This document shows positions 16,422-25,609 of a DNA stretch of 64,000 nt, piece after piece. Location of the stretch: contig CAAGMI010000019.1 of NCBI GenBank assembly GCA_900771005.1, positions 12,837-76,836 of the forward strand, in the 5' to 3' direction. The translations under genes and the position numbers were made by a program. This stretch comes from Rikenellaceae bacterium (GTDB lineage Bacteria > Bacteroidota > Bacteroidia > Bacteroidales > UBA932). How positions within the stretch are numbered: position 1 is the first letter of the stretch; every line of letters starts with the position of its first letter. The notes under the pieces are model-generated. The model saw only the letters and a program-made list of their open reading frames with translations. It did not search any database and was not told the origin of the DNA.

Positions 16422-17914
16422 CTTACGGCTATATTCTTGATTATCACGTCTTTTGTGCCGTCTTTCCAGGATATTTCAGCGCGCAGGACGCCGCTTTTTT
16501 CCAGGGTGTAATATCCGGTACGGTCACAGTGTATGCTTTCTCCGTCGAAGAACCAGCTTATCTGTCCGGCATCCGGCGCATTATATATCCTCAGGGGAAT
16601 CCTGGCTTCTTTGTAGAAGGTACCGTCGGGATATCTCTCCGCTCCTGACAGATAGATGTAAGGCTTGATGGAAGGGTTGTAGGCTTTTGTCCTGAAGACT
16701 GCTGACGAGTGGAACATTTCTGCGGTTATCTCCACGTCGTAATCCGTTGCCGGTTCCAGGCCTTCGAACGTATAGCAGAAGAAGCCGGAATCTCCGGAGA
16801 CTGCAACAGTCTCGTCACCCACACGGATGCTGCATTTCTTGCAGAATGCCTTCCACCTGATGATGACGGCATCCTGATACTGGTCTATCGCTTCGATGTT
16901 TACGGGTTCAATGATGTCGAATCCTTCGGAATTTATGTTGGAAACAGCCAGCGGACATTCCTTGGCCCCGAAATAGTTTAAGCTTCGGTCAGGAAAATAA
17001 CCGATCAGGTGTGCGCACTGGTGGTCGGGCCTGCAGTTTATCTCGTTCACATCCCATCTTTGTGCTGCGGAAAGATTTTTCCTGTAATAGTCGGAATAGC
17101 CGGCATCCCTTTGTGATCTGTCCACGTGATATATGGCCATGCCCTTGCCCTCGACCGGCTCCAGGAGGTAGTAATTGTCGTCATAGACGGAAAGCAGCCT
17201 GTAGTATCCTCCATTTTCCACCTTCCAGTGCCCTTTTGTCAGGGTTACGCATTCTCCTATGCCGAGTATTTCCTTTTCTATTGCGCAGAGATGTGGGGGA
17301 GAGCTGAGTTTGTCTTCCATCAATGTGGTACCTCCCAACGCGAAGGCGAGACCTCCGCTGCGTTCACCGTCGGTGTCATAGAGGTCACTCAGCCCCATCA
17401 CGTGTCCGAATTCGTGGCATAGTGAGGCAAGACCGCCGGACTCGGTGCTGACTGCGTATGAATTGATGCGCTTCCCGTCTATGCTCAGTGAACCTCCACA
17501 GTCATTGATGAAGAATCTGTGTGGCCATATCCCGTCTTCTCCGGCACCGTCTCTCTCACTCAGACCCGGCATCAGGAGGTAGACGTTGTCAACGGTGCCG
17601 TCACCGTCGTTGTCGTATTCGGAGAAATCCGCGTCTGTGGCCATGCACGCCTCAATGACTCCGATGTACAGCTGTTCGTCCTTCCTGTTCGGTGCGTTGT
17701 GCCCGTAAAAGGAGGTTTCCTGGTCAAGCGTGACTATATCCTGCAACGTGAATTCGAACGAAACCAGTCCCTGCATCTCGGAAGTGAAGTACTCCTGGGC
17801 CTGCAACACTGTCTGCTCGAGTTCTTCACGTGTTTGCGTGAACCGTGAGTCACGGCACTGCACCGGGATGAAGATCGCCTTGAATACGTTCAGTATTAGT
17901 ATGAGCTTGAACAA
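16418..17914 (-). CDS. M6 family metalloprotease, apparently N-terminally shortened
   Basis: A 498-residue protein. It has the zinc motif HEFGHVMGLSDLYD (HExxHxxG with the downstream Asp), calcium-type DNDGDGTVDNVYLLMPG and the M6 core starting at FKAIFIPVQCRDSRFT. C-terminal parts look like a beta-rich domain (about 300-370) and a Fn3-like domain. Members of this family normally have a signal peptide and a propeptide before the core; here a stop codon sits nine codons upstream and the only possible start is TTG at 17914, so both are absent. A -7 box lies at 17932-17939. Either the gene is 5' truncated or it is a non-secreted form. Coupled to the small lipoprotein gene. Confidence 0.75.
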   Translation of the reverse strand: MFKLILILNVFKAIFIPVQCRDSRFTQTREELEQTVLQAQEYFTSEMQGLVSFEFTLQDIVTLDQETSFYGHNAPNRKDEQLYIGVIEACMATDADFSEYDNDGDGTVDNVYLLMPGLSERDGAGEDGIWPHRFFINDCGGSLSIDGKRINSYAVSTESGGLASLCHEFGHVMGLSDLYDTDGERSGGLAFALGGTTLMEDKLSSPPHLCAIEKEILGIGECVTLTKGHWKVENGGYYRLLSVYDDNYYLLEPVEGKGMAIYHVDRSQRDAGYSDYYRKNLSAAQRWDVNEINCRPDHQCAHLIGYFPDRSLNYFGAKECPLAVSNINSEGFDIIEPVNIEAIDQYQDAVIIRWKAFCKKCSIRVGDETVAVSGDSGFFCYTFEGLEPATDYDVEITAEMFHSSAVFRTKAYNPSIKPYIYLSGAERYPDGTFYKEARIPLRIYNAPDAGQISWFFDGESIHCDRTGYYTLEKSGVLRAEISWKDGTKDVIIKNIAVR

Positions 17915-17931
17915 GATTCCTGTTATTTCTT

Positions 17932-17939
17932 CAAAGATA
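17932..17939 (-). promoter_or_regulatory. -7 promoter box TATCTTTG, M6 protease gene
   Basis: A minus-strand TAnnTTTG match, 17 bases before the TTG start, supporting transcription from just upstream of that start. Confidence 0.5.
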
Positions 17940-17975
17940 CATCAGGAACTTGGAATTCCAATCCGGAAAACAAAG

Positions 17976-18011
17976 AAAAAAGCCGCCTGTCTCACGACAT
18001 GGCGACTCTTT
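17976..18011. terminator. Second terminator-like hairpin between mini-H1 and M6 genes
   Basis: AGCCGCC (17981-17987) pairs with GGCGACT (18001-18007, one G-T pair), extended by TGTC/GACA with loop TCAC and one bulged base. The A run on the left and T run on the right allow termination in both directions; the left one serves the minus strand. Confidence 0.65.
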
Positions 18012-18071
18012 TGTACTAAAACCTAAACCGATATATAGATGCCGGATATTCCCCTTGCGTTGCATGTATTT

Positions 18072-18112
18072 AAAAAAAACAGCAGAAAGACATCCTGAGA
18101 CATCTTTCTGCT
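18072..18112 (-). terminator. Intrinsic terminator of the mini-H1 gene
   Basis: A perfect 10-bp stem AGCAGAAAGA (18081-18090) with TCTTTCTGCT (18103-18112), followed on the minus strand by eight T (A run 18072-18079). Confidence 0.9.
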
Positions 18113-18136
18113 ATTTTAAAGCTTGAGATTCAAGAA

Positions 18137-18313
18137 TTACTTCTTAGCTGCAGCTACGGAAGCCTTGCGGAATTCCTTGAGCTCCTTCATGAGTTCGAGA
18201 GCAGCCTTGCGTGCGCGTGCGCCGGCAGCCTTGTTTCCCTTAACTACCTGAGCCTCAGCGTTTACTTTGAAAGCATCAATGTTGGCATTGATTTGATCAA
18301 CGAGCTTCTTCAT
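18137..18313 (-). CDS. Histone H1-like (Hc1-type) mini protein
   Basis: A 58-residue, Lys/Ala-rich protein, MKKLVDQINANIDAF at the start and ARARKAALELMKELKEFRKA in the second half, the pattern of Bacteroidota histone H1-like proteins (chlamydial Hc1 family). It is predicted to form an amphipathic helix pair and to bind DNA non-specifically as a nucleoid protein. Short but complete: it has a strong terminator, sits in its own transcription unit and uses highly regular codons like the ribosomal genes, which suggests high expression. I could not identify its promoter with confidence. Confidence 0.85.
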   Translation of the reverse strand: MKKLVDQINANIDAFKVNAEAQVVKGNKAAGARARKAALELMKELKEFRKASVAAAKK

Positions 18314-18403
18314 TTTGGATGAAATTTTAAGTGTTTATAATAATGAAATAAGTATCAGCACTTTAACAAACGTTGCAATATAAATAAATGAATTTTGAAA
18401 ACC

Positions 18404-18439
18404 AAAAAAAAGGACAAAAAATCTGATAATTAGTCCTTT
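18404..18439 (-). terminator. Intrinsic terminator of pth
   Basis: AAAGGAC (18409-18415) pairs with GTCCTTT (18433-18439); on the minus strand the hairpin is followed by eight T. The stem uses the last pth codons. Confidence 0.75.
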
Positions 18440-19011
18440 ATCTTGGTATTTAGGGCTGTCATGGCCTTCTGGAGGCCCTGAAATGCCCAGTTTTGGACGC
18501 CGTCTATGACTCTGTCGCAAAGCTCAGGAATAACGGATTTTTCATCGTCATTGATTTTCCCTATCACGAAATCGACCTGTCCTCCCTGCTGGAAGTCATG
18601 ACCGATTCCCATGCGGATCCTTGCGAAGTCCTGTGTGCCGATCAGCTCGATGATATTCTTTAGCCCGTTGTGCCCGCCGTCACTTCCGCTTCCGCGCATC
18701 CTGAGGTTGCCGAAAGGAAGGTTCAGGTCGTCACATATCACGATTATGTTCTCAACGGGGATGGAAAGCTCCTGCATCCAGTAGCGGACTGCGTTGCCGC
18801 TGAGATTCATGTATGTCGAAGGCTTCAGGAGGTGGAATTTCCTCCCTTTTATGGATTTTTCGGCTATGTCGCCGTAACGTTTTGTCTCAAAAACGATATT
18901 GGATGCCTGAGCCCAGGCATCCAATACCATAAATCCCATATTGTGTCTGGTCTGTGCGTACTCGGAACCTATGTTGCCAAGTCCAACTACCAGATAACTC
19001 TTGTCAGACAC
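18430..19011 (-). CDS. pth: Peptidyl-tRNA hydrolase
   Basis: Frees tRNA from drop-off peptidyl-tRNA. The 193-residue protein has all the family marks: Asn in LVVGLGNIGSEYAQTRHN, the catalytic His in TRHNMGF, and the DDLNLPFGNLRMRGSGSDGG region with the essential Asp and the loop, then GHNGLKNI. The start is GTG at 19009-19011. It lies 15 bases after rplY, an rplY-pth pairing common in bacteria, and is probably cotranscribed with it. Confidence 0.96.
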   Translation of the reverse strand: MSDKSYLVVGLGNIGSEYAQTRHNMGFMVLDAWAQASNIVFETKRYGDIAEKSIKGRKFHLLKPSTYMNLSGNAVRYWMQELSIPVENIIVICDDLNLPFGNLRMRGSGSDGGHNGLKNIIELIGTQDFARIRMGIGHDFQQGGQVDFVIGKINDDEKSVIPELCDRVIDGVQNWAFQGLQKAMTALNTKIKD

Positions 19012-19026
19012 GTCGGATAAGTTTGA

Positions 19027-19641
19027 TTATTCTGCAGATGCGGCAGCGGTCTCTTCTTCGCCCTCAGCGGCAGCTGCGTCGCTTTCGCTTACGTTACGTG
19101 TTGTCCTGACACCGCAAATCACTGAATCCTTGTCTGAAAGGACTGTAACCTTGTCGACCTTTACGTCACCGGCCTTGATCTTCTTCTCGAGTCCGAGAGA
19201 AGTGACGTCGATGGTGATGTCATCAGGAAGGTTTGCCATAGTGGCGCTGATGCGCAGAGCTCGTGCATTCTGGTAGAACTTGCCACCAAGCTGAACACCT
19301 GCTGCATGTCCTGTGATAATGATAGGAACGCTGATTGCGATAGGTTTCTTCTCGTCTACTGCGAGGAAATCAACGTGGAGGCATGCGTCTGTTACCGGGT
19401 GGAACTGAAGCTCGTGGAGGACGGCGTTGAATTTCTTGTCACCATCGAGAACGAGATCAACGATATGTGCCTTTGGTGTGTTGGTTACACCCTTGAGATC
19501 CTTTTCGCTGACTGTGAAGAGAACGTTCTGAATACCTTGTCCATAAAGATTGCAAGGAACGAGACCCTGCTTGCGGAAAGCCTTGAGAGCGGCTTTTCCA
19601 TTGGCCTGACGAATCTGGCCTTTGAGTTCAAAATGCTGCAT
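19027..19641 (-). CDS. rplY: 50S ribosomal protein L25, general stress (Ctc) type
   Basis: A 204-residue protein with the N-terminal L25 beta-barrel that binds 5S rRNA (MQHFELKGQIRQANGKAALK) and the longer C-terminal TL5/Ctc domain (from about residue 95). The acidic Ala/Glu tail (SESDAAAAEGEEETAAASAE) is usual in this group. First gene of rplY-pth. The -7 box at 19727-19734 implies a leader of about 80 bases containing two hairpins (see the leader entry). Confidence 0.95.
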   Translation of the reverse strand: MQHFELKGQIRQANGKAALKAFRKQGLVPCNLYGQGIQNVLFTVSEKDLKGVTNTPKAHIVDLVLDGDKKFNAVLHELQFHPVTDACLHVDFLAVDEKKPIAISVPIIITGHAAGVQLGGKFYQNARALRISATMANLPDDITIDVTSLGLEKKIKAGDVKVDKVTVLSDKDSVICGVRTTRNVSESDAAAAEGEEETAAASAE

Positions 19642-19669
19642 TTTGCTTGTTTTTAAAATGTGTTACTCA

Positions 19670-19734
19670 GTTCTCAAAAGAGAACCCCATTGCACCAAAA
19701 CCCTGCCGGGTTTTTCAATGCGGGCGCAAATATA
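19670..19734 (-). promoter_or_regulatory. rplY promoter box and structured leader
   Basis: The minus-strand box TATATTTG is at 19727-19734. Downstream in the leader are two perfect hairpins: AAAACCC/GGGTTTT with a 4-base loop (19697-19714) and GTTCTC/GAGAAC with loop AAAA (19670-19685). The first could instead be the terminator of the upstream C11 gene, but it lies after the promoter box. Confidence 0.5.
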
Positions 19735-19745
19735 TGAATTAATTT

Positions 19746-20882
19746 TTACTTAACCAATTGTGTTGCAGTATTCCACGACAGGGACTTGTAATATCCGTTG
19801 AGGAATGCGCTGCCTGCAGACGGGAGATACATGCTCAGGCCGCAGCAGTGATTGATCACGATGGTCATGAAATAAGGCGTGGCATATTTGCACGGGATAC
19901 ATTCTTTAAGAACCGTTGCCAGCGCCTCCTGCTCTTCGGCGTTGATGCCGCACTTAAGCAGTATGTCCTCAAGGTCGTAGAAGCAGTATTTTTCGGATTG
20001 GCCGAAACATTGTACGCTCTCCGGGTCGACTGAGAACAGGCCGTCATGGTATTTGTCAAACAGGTCGCGGCAAAGGGCCGCAAGCGCGTCAATCTTTCTG
20101 CAATCCACGAGGGACACCGTAGCCCCGAAAAGGGAGCTGTCCTTGTACAGGTTGAAATAATCCAGGCATACGTCTTCAAGTGAGAAAGGGGAGTCCTTCA
20201 GCAGGTCCTTTATCATCGTTGCGTAGTTGAACCCGTCTCCCGGGACTTCGACGCACGAAGAGATAAGATTGTCGCATACTCCCTTTATCTCGTACGCCGT
20301 CTCCACGCAACCCATCATGCAGGCGTCCAGCACAAGATAGTCGAGATGGACTCCTATGGCCTGGGCGAATTCCTGCACCGTCATCTCTGCGGTGCCCTTG
20401 TCGTCACTGTACCCTGGCCCCAGGCTCTTTACCTTTGGATTGTAATCTACCGGAAGCCAGCCTGTTCCGTGAGAAGAGAAAACGGCTCCGTAGTGGTCTG
20501 AAGGGAATTGTTCGTTGATGTATCTGAATATTTCCCTCATCTGATCCCTTTCACAGGTGCGTGTGCCGGCAGGGAAGGTCAGAAGGGTGTCGCGTACGGC
20601 ATTCCCGTAAACGTCTGAATACAGGTGGAAGAGATAAGGGGTGTTCTTCGTGTGGTCGATGTAGAGTACCGCCTTCTTGCTCCCCTTGATCGGAAGCGGA
20701 TTGGAGGCCATCGCGTTTATGTTGGACTGCAGGTCAAGTCCCGTGCGGTATCCCTCAAAAAAGAATATTACTACGCGGCTGTATGGCTTGCCCGTGTCGT
20801 ACATGTCCGACATCTTCTGGCAGGAGGACATCGCCAGTGCCAGAAAACACAGCGCGGATACTATTGTGACAACTTTTTTCAT
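19746..20882 (-). CDS. Clostripain-family (C11) cysteine protease lipoprotein
   Basis: A 378-residue lipoprotein ([11 protein letters not shown], Cys at about residue 20). The C11 core has the catalytic His in [11 protein letters not shown] and the nucleophile Cys in [17 protein letters not shown]11 proteases cleave after Arg or Lys and often self-activate; in Bacteroidota related proteins occur as lipoprotein proteases. No substrate is evident. The -7 box (20887-20894) is only 4 bases before the ATG. Divergent to the Xer recombinase gene. Confidence 0.88.
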   Translation of the reverse strand: MKKVVTIVSALCFLALAMSSCQKMSDMYDTGKPYSRVVIFFFEGYRTGLDLQSNINAMASNPLPIKGSKKAVLYIDHTKNTPYLFHLYSDVYGNAVRDTLLTFPAGTRTCERDQMREIFRYINEQFPSDHYGAVFSSHGTGWLPVDYNPKVKSLGPGYSDDKGTAEMTVQEFAQAIGVHLDYLVLDACMMGCVETAYEIKGVCDNLISSCVEVPGDGFNYATMIKDLLKDSPFSLEDVCLDYFNLYKDSSLFGATVSLVDCRKIDALAALCRDLFDKYHDGLFSVDPESVQCFGQSEKYCFYDLEDILLKCGINAEEQEALATVLKECIPCKYATPYFMTIVINHCCGLSMYLPSAGSAFLNGYYKSLSWNTATQLVK

Positions 20883-20886
20883 CTCC

Positions 20887-20894
20887 CAAAGATA
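20887..20894 (-). promoter_or_regulatory. -7 promoter box TATCTTTG, C11 gene
   Basis: A minus-strand TAnnTTTG match 4 bases before the ATG at 20882. Confidence 0.55.
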
Positions 20895-20906
20895 AGCATC
20901 TTTTGT

Positions 20907-20914
20907 TATATTTG
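20907..20914 (+). promoter_or_regulatory. -7 promoter box TATATTTG, xer gene
   Basis: A TAnnTTTG match ending 7 bases before the ATG at 20922, back to back with the C11 box, 12 bases apart. Confidence 0.55.
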
Positions 20915-20921
20915 TATCCGT

Positions 20922-21812
20922 ATGGACGCCGGACGTGTAATCAAGGATTATTCCTATTATCTGCGGATGGAGAGAAAACTTTCTCCAAATACCGTGGCGT
21001 CCTATACTTCAGAAGTGAAGGATTTCCTCTCCCGGTGCGGTTCCGACCCGTCGGCCCTGACTTCTTCGGACGTTTCGGAATATCTCGCCGAACTGTCTTC
21101 CAGACTTTCAAAAAGGACCCAGGCTCATGTGTTGAGCTCCTTGAAAAGTTTCTTCGACTGGATGATAATGGAGGGGGATATGGAGGAAAATCCCTGCGAC
21201 AGGGTGGATGCCCCGAAACTCGGGCGTTATCTTCCCGACGTGCTTTCTGTGGAAGAAGTATCGGCGATCATCGGCAGTGTCAAGCTTACGGATGAAAAGG
21301 GCATCCGGGACAGAGCGATCCTCGAGGTTCTGTACGGATGCGGTCTGAGGGTGTCCGAGGCATGCGGCCTGCTCATATCCCACGTGTACGTCGATGAAGG
21401 GTTTGTCCGGATTGTGGGAAAGGGTGACAAGGAAAGGCTGGTGCCTTTGGGACAGATGGCGGCAGATGCATTCACATCCTATCTGGAGGTGCGCCGCGAG
21501 CCGGCCGAACCTGCGTTTGACGACATAGCCTTCCTTAACCGTTTCGGCAAGCCTCTGAGCAGGATTTCCGTGTTCAACATGATAAAGAAACAGGCTCTGG
21601 CGGCCGGTATCACCAAGAAAATATCGCCTCATACTTTCAGACACTCATTCGCCACGCATCTAATAGAGAACGGCGCTGATTTGAGGGTTGTCCAGGAGAT
21701 GCTGGGACATGAAAGCGTCCTTACCACGGAAATTTACACCCATATCGACGCGCATACCTGGCAGTCGAATATCCTTTCACATCACCCCCGTCGGGAAAAA
21801 GGTGCGGAATGA
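20922..21812 (+). CDS. Tyrosine recombinase, XerC/XerD type
   Basis: A 296-residue site-specific recombinase that would resolve chromosome dimers at dif. The SAM-like core-binding domain comes first ([20 protein letters not shown]). The catalytic residues are complete: Arg in [13 protein letters not shown], Lys in [22 protein letters not shown] (His, Arg), His in [10 protein letters not shown] and the nucleophile Tyr in IYTH. Length and motifs fit the housekeeping Xer proteins rather than phage integrases. The frame is open for 99 codons upstream, but that part is antisense to the C11 gene; the ATG at 20922 follows a promoter box by 7 bases and gives the standard N-terminus. Confidence 0.9.
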   Translation: MDAGRVIKDYSYYLRMERKLSPNTVASYTSEVKDFLSRCGSDPSALTSSDVSEYLAELSSRLSKRTQAHVLSSLKSFFDWMIMEGDMEENPCDRVDAPKLGRYLPDVLSVEEVSAIIGSVKLTDEKGIRDRAILEVLYGCGLRVSEACGLLISHVYVDEGFVRIVGKGDKERLVPLGQMAADAFTSYLEVRREPAEPAFDDIAFLNRFGKPLSRISVFNMIKKQALAAGITKKISPHTFRHSFATHLIENGADLRVVQEMLGHESVLTTEIYTHIDAHTWQSNILSHHPRREKGAE

Positions 21813-21815
21813 CCG

Positions 21816-22259
21816 TCAATATTTGGAAACCGCATTTTCCACTTCCCGGTATTCGTATCCCCTTGACAGGGCGAATCTGATGAGCTTCAGCTTCTTTTGA
21901 GGATCTCCTTCAAGGCTTCCGGCTTTCGCCTCAAGGAGCTTTTCCAGTTTCGCCGATGCCTTCTGAGTGTCTATCTCCTGCAGTGCGGCGTCAATGGTCT
22001 GCCGGCCGATGCCTTTAGCCTTCAGTGCAAAACTGATCTTTACCGGACCCCAGCCTGTCAGGGCCGCCTTTTCCCGAGCGAATGCGGAAGCATACCTCAA
22101 GTCATCCACGAAACCGTCTGCAATCAATCTCTGGAGGATTTCGTCAGCTTCGGCCGCATTTCCTCCGGTCTTTTCAAATGCCTTCCGCCATACGTCGTGA
22201 GTGCAGTATTCCCGTTTTGCGCAGAGCGCCTCCAGACTGTTGAGAACCTTGCTGTCCAT
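21816..22259 (-). CDS. recX: RecX regulatory protein
   Basis: A 147-residue, three-helix-repeat protein: KREYCTHDVWRKAFEKTG, ADGFVDDLRYASAFAREKAA and RGYEYREVENAVSKY match RecX repeats. RecX binds RecA filaments and inhibits strand exchange. It converges on xer with a 3-base gap; recA itself is 3.4 kb away on the other strand, so the usual recA-recX linkage is only loose here. The neighbouring patatin-Omp85 gene ends 2 bases before its start. Confidence 0.88.
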   Translation of the reverse strand: MDSKVLNSLEALCAKREYCTHDVWRKAFEKTGGNAAEADEILQRLIADGFVDDLRYASAFAREKAALTGWGPVKISFALKAKGIGRQTIDAALQEIDTQKASAKLEKLLEAKAGSLEGDPQKKLKLIRFALSRGYEYREVENAVSKY

Positions 22260-22261
22260 AA

Positions 22262-24667
22262 CTAAAAATCAAGTCCCAGAGATATGATGAATCCTACGGT
22301 ATGTGTCATATCCGACCAGTGTACGTTAGCTTTGACAGGCCCGGCTATGGTATTGTACGCGGCCTCGACCCCGAATCCGTAATATGTAGGTTTGAGATTT
22401 TTAACCATGCCTCCTATCGTATCCTCCGTTTTGGCGTAACCTCCGATTGCGGAGAAGAAAAGGTTCCTGACCGGATTGTATCTGAACTCCAGATTGAGGA
22501 CTGCCGTATTGTCTTCTGCCGCAACGGCATCTCCGAAACCGATGAAAGGAATCTGCTGGTCAAGGTACCTTCCGGCCATGTCTCCTCCTATGAAGTTCTC
22601 GTGGGCAAGGGAGAAGTCGCTGCCGATGATGCTTCTCAGATGCAGGTCGGGTATGATGCTGAACTTTCCGATAGGAATGACACCCTTGAAGTCCAGGGAC
22701 ATTTCGTGGATCCCCTTGAACTCCCGGTGTCCTGCTTTTGCGAAATCGTACCCGTATCCTACGTTGAACCTGACGCCCTTCAAAGGATAATACCTGTCAT
22801 CCATGGAGTATAAGTCGGCGCTCAGGAACGCTCCCGTGTAATTGCCCGTACGGGCTTGCTCTCCGTAGATTTCCTGAATGAATGCTCCGAGGACGGAATT
22901 GACGTCCGAGATATTGTAATAGCGGTTCCTTATCCCGGCCTGAATGTCAAAATTGGTCAGTCTGATGTTCGAGAAATATATTTTTTCCTGATGCCTGAAA
23001 TAATCGAAACGCATTTTGGTCCCGTCCAGCCACAGATTGCCTGCGACCCTGCCTATGCCGGCCTCGGCATTGATTTTGACCGAGCGTCCCGTGTAGGAAT
23101 ATTTCATCTTTGCAGCGGCATTCTGCCCGAGTTTTACTCCGGCACCGAATTTTGATCCGGAAAGTTTGTAGGCATTGAATTCGACGTCCAGCAGCAGTGC
23201 GGCCCATTCTTCGGTGTCCACTCTCAATCCTGCTCCTGCCCGGTTGGCTGGTGCCGGTTTGCAGTCGAAAATCAGATGGTACGGTTCCTCTTTACCCGAG
23301 AGCCTGTAACTGATTTCGCTGAAGGCCCCGAGAGCGTAGATCTTAGTGACAGCGTCGTCCATAATGTCCTTGTCCACTCTGGATCCTGGGCTGATGCCTG
23401 TCAGCTTGTGAAGCATCCCTTCATCCCGGTCGCTTGTCCCGGTGAATTCCACGACGTCGATCATCACAGGCGTCTCGGCTATGTTGACGGCTTTCTCCGC
23501 CTGCAGTTTCAGACTTCCGGAAGCTACCATTTCCCTCAGCTCGGTGAGCCTGCCCATGTTCTCTTCAGCAGCACTCTTGCCTCTGGCGAAAAGGGTGTCT
23601 ATGGCTTCACTGTTGAAACTCAACATATTGTATCCGTCGGTGTCCGGCCTGATAAAGATATCAGCCAAAGCCACGGTTCTCTCAAATGATTCGTTGGAAA
23701 GCATATTCATCATCTGGGAGAGGATATGCCCTATGTTTTGGACCGGTTTGCTCTCGTCGTTCTCGCTGGCCACACTTATGCCTATCACGATGTCAGCCCC
23801 CATTGCTCTGGCCAGGTCTGCAGGGAAATTGTTCCTGTTCCCTCCGTCCGTGAGCACCATGTCCCCGATTCTGACAGGGTCGTAGAGGCCTGGAATGGAC
23901 ATTGTGGAACGCATTGCGGTACGGATCTCTCCCGATCCCCAGTTCTTTTCATTGCAGCTGACCATTTCGCTGGCTACGCAGAAGAAAGGTATCGGCAGGT
24001 CCTTGAAGTCCAGACTGTCGAGATATCCCACCGAAAGGCTGGAGATGAGACTGTTTATGTGCAGCCCGTAGGTGAAACCTGACGGCAGTGATGCCGACAG
24101 AGATGAGGCCCCGGTGTTGCTCCGTCCTGCATCCGCACCTATGTTGAACTTATGCTGGAACGGAAAATGCAGCTGATGCGCGGACTCGTACACCTTTGTC
24201 TCATACGGGATGTAGGAAGGGTCGATATAGTCATACAGGATTTCATCCCAGTCGGATGTGCGGAACAGTTCCGCTATGAAATCCGAATCATAGCCCAGGC
24301 TCAGCAGTCCTCCTATGAGACCGCCTATGCTTGTGCCGCAAATCATGTCGATAGGGAAATCCAGTTCCTCGAGGGCCTTTATCACACCCAGTTCAGCGGC
24401 ACCCTTTGCCCCTCCTCCACTAAGTACAAGGGCTACTACTGGCCTGGATTCGGCTTTGCGTATGCTGTCGGAATAGTGGCGCATTCCGGCTATGAATATG
24501 GAGTCCGCGTAAGGGTCGACACTATCGGCCACGAGGCCGTTGGCGTGCTCCTGCGCAAAGGAAGCCGTCGCGCTCAGAACTATTGCTGAGAGGCAGCAGA
24601 GTGCTTCCCTGCAAGCATTCCACAGGCGGCAAGAATGTCCTCTCCTCTTGATGATCGTATCGTGCAT
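22262..24667 (-). CDS. Patatin-like phospholipase fused to an Omp85-type barrel
   Basis: An 801-residue exported protein. A signal peptide (about residues 20-39, ALCCLSAIVLSATASFA) precedes the patatin domain (about 75-290), with oxyanion loop SGGGAKGAAELG, nucleophile GTSIGGLIGG and catalytic Asp in TDGGNRNNF, all intact. A POTRA-like region (about 390-460) leads to an outer-membrane barrel of the Omp85/BamA superfamily to the C-terminus. This is the type Vd (PlpD-like) layout, in which the barrel may export or anchor the lipase. The first 88 bases overlap the end of rlmN, because only this ATG gives a signal peptide. Confidence 0.88.
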   Translation of the reverse strand: MHDTIIKRRGHSCRLWNACREALCCLSAIVLSATASFAQEHANGLVADSVDPYADSIFIAGMRHYSDSIRKAESRPVVALVLSGGGAKGAAELGVIKALEELDFPIDMICGTSIGGLIGGLLSLGYDSDFIAELFRTSDWDEILYDYIDPSYIPYETKVYESAHQLHFPFQHKFNIGADAGRSNTGASSLSASLPSGFTYGLHINSLISSLSVGYLDSLDFKDLPIPFFCVASEMVSCNEKNWGSGEIRTAMRSTMSIPGLYDPVRIGDMVLTDGGNRNNFPADLARAMGADIVIGISVASENDESKPVQNIGHILSQMMNMLSNESFERTVALADIFIRPDTDGYNMLSFNSEAIDTLFARGKSAAEENMGRLTELREMVASGSLKLQAEKAVNIAETPVMIDVVEFTGTSDRDEGMLHKLTGISPGSRVDKDIMDDAVTKIYALGAFSEISYRLSGKEEPYHLIFDCKPAPANRAGAGLRVDTEEWAALLLDVEFNAYKLSGSKFGAGVKLGQNAAAKMKYSYTGRSVKINAEAGIGRVAGNLWLDGTKMRFDYFRHQEKIYFSNIRLTNFDIQAGIRNRYYNISDVNSVLGAFIQEIYGEQARTGNYTGAFLSADLYSMDDRYYPLKGVRFNVGYGYDFAKAGHREFKGIHEMSLDFKGVIPIGKFSIIPDLHLRSIIGSDFSLAHENFIGGDMAGRYLDQQIPFIGFGDAVAAEDNTAVLNLEFRYNPVRNLFFSAIGGYAKTEDTIGGMVKNLKPTYYGFGVEAAYNTIAGPVKANVHWSDMTHTVGFIISLGLDF

Positions 24668-25605
24668 AGTATGCCGTTGTTGTTGAGTCTGTCCCTGAAA
24701 GCTTCCATCATGCTGTCCGACGCCGTTTCATAAGGGAAGTCGGGGATTTTGTGAAAACGTATGAGGTTTACGCGGCATTCTATGCCCCGTAACATGCGGA
24801 TGAGTGCATCCGCGTGAGTCTTGTCGTCGTTGAACCCGGCGAACATCGTGTATTCGAAACTGACCCTCCTCTGTCCGCTGAAATCGTAGCTGCGTATCAG
24901 GTCAATCACTTCCTGCAATGGATATGCCTTCTGCACCGGCATCATCTGCAGCCTTTCTTCCGGGAAAGGGTTGTGGAGACTTATCGCCAGATGGCACTTC
25001 TGCTCGTCCAGATAGCGCTTCAGTACAGGGATGACACCTATCGAGCTGAGTGTTATACGTTTGGGACTCCACGCGAATCCCCAGTCCGCCGTCAGTATCT
25101 CGATGGCCTTTGAGACGGCTTCGTAGTTGTCCAGAGGCTCACCCATACCCATGAAAACGGTGTTGGTGAGTTCATCCGCTTCATCCACGCTGATGAACTG
25201 ATTGATGATGTCGGCCGCGCTCAGGTTGCCGTGCCAGCCCTGCCGACCCGTCATACAGAAACGGCATCCCATCCTGCATCCCGCCTGAGAACTGACACAT
25301 AGTGTCTTGCGGTCATCGTCAGGAATCATCACCGCTTCTATCGCTCCTCCTTCCACCGGGAAAAGATATTTCCTGGTACCGTCTGTGGACTCAGCCAGTC
25401 CGGCCGGGGCTGTTGTCCCAAGGTCGAAACGCTCGGACAGTATATCCTTGGATGACTTGCTGATGTTGGTCATCCTGTCCCAGGATGAAACCTTCTTGAC
25501 ATAAAGCCATTCCGCCAGCTGCTTGCCCACGAAACTCTTGAGCCCGCAGCTTTCGGCAGCGGCCTTGAGTTCCGACAGATTCATGCCCAACAACTTTTGT
25601 TTCAC
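24580..25605 (-). CDS. rlmN: Dual-specificity 23S rRNA/tRNA A2503/A37 methyltransferase
   Basis: A radical-SAM enzyme that methylates C2 of adenosine. The 341-residue protein has the cluster motif CRMGCRFC, GEPLDNY in SAM binding, and the two substrate Cys regions (the C-terminal one in DILAACGMLAGK). The start is GTG at 25605 (MKQKLLGMNLSEL aligns with family N-termini); a -7 box ends 4 bases upstream, so the mRNA may be leaderless. Divergent to recA. Confidence 0.93.
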   Translation of the reverse strand: MKQKLLGMNLSELKAAAESCGLKSFVGKQLAEWLYVKKVSSWDRMTNISKSSKDILSERFDLGTTAPAGLAESTDGTRKYLFPVEGGAIEAVMIPDDDRKTLCVSSQAGCRMGCRFCMTGRQGWHGNLSAADIINQFISVDEADELTNTVFMGMGEPLDNYEAVSKAIEILTADWGFAWSPKRITLSSIGVIPVLKRYLDEQKCHLAISLHNPFPEERLQMMPVQKAYPLQEVIDLIRSYDFSGQRRVSFEYTMFAGFNDDKTHADALIRMLRGIECRVNLIRFHKIPDFPYETASDSMMEAFRDRLNNNGILCTIRSSRGEDILAACGMLAGKHSAASQQ

Positions 25606-25609
25606 AAAG

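Noticed and set aside
20625..20921. Extended N-terminus of the Xer recombinase
   Set aside because: Those codons are antisense to the C11 gene; the ATG at 20922 follows a promoter box and gives the family start.
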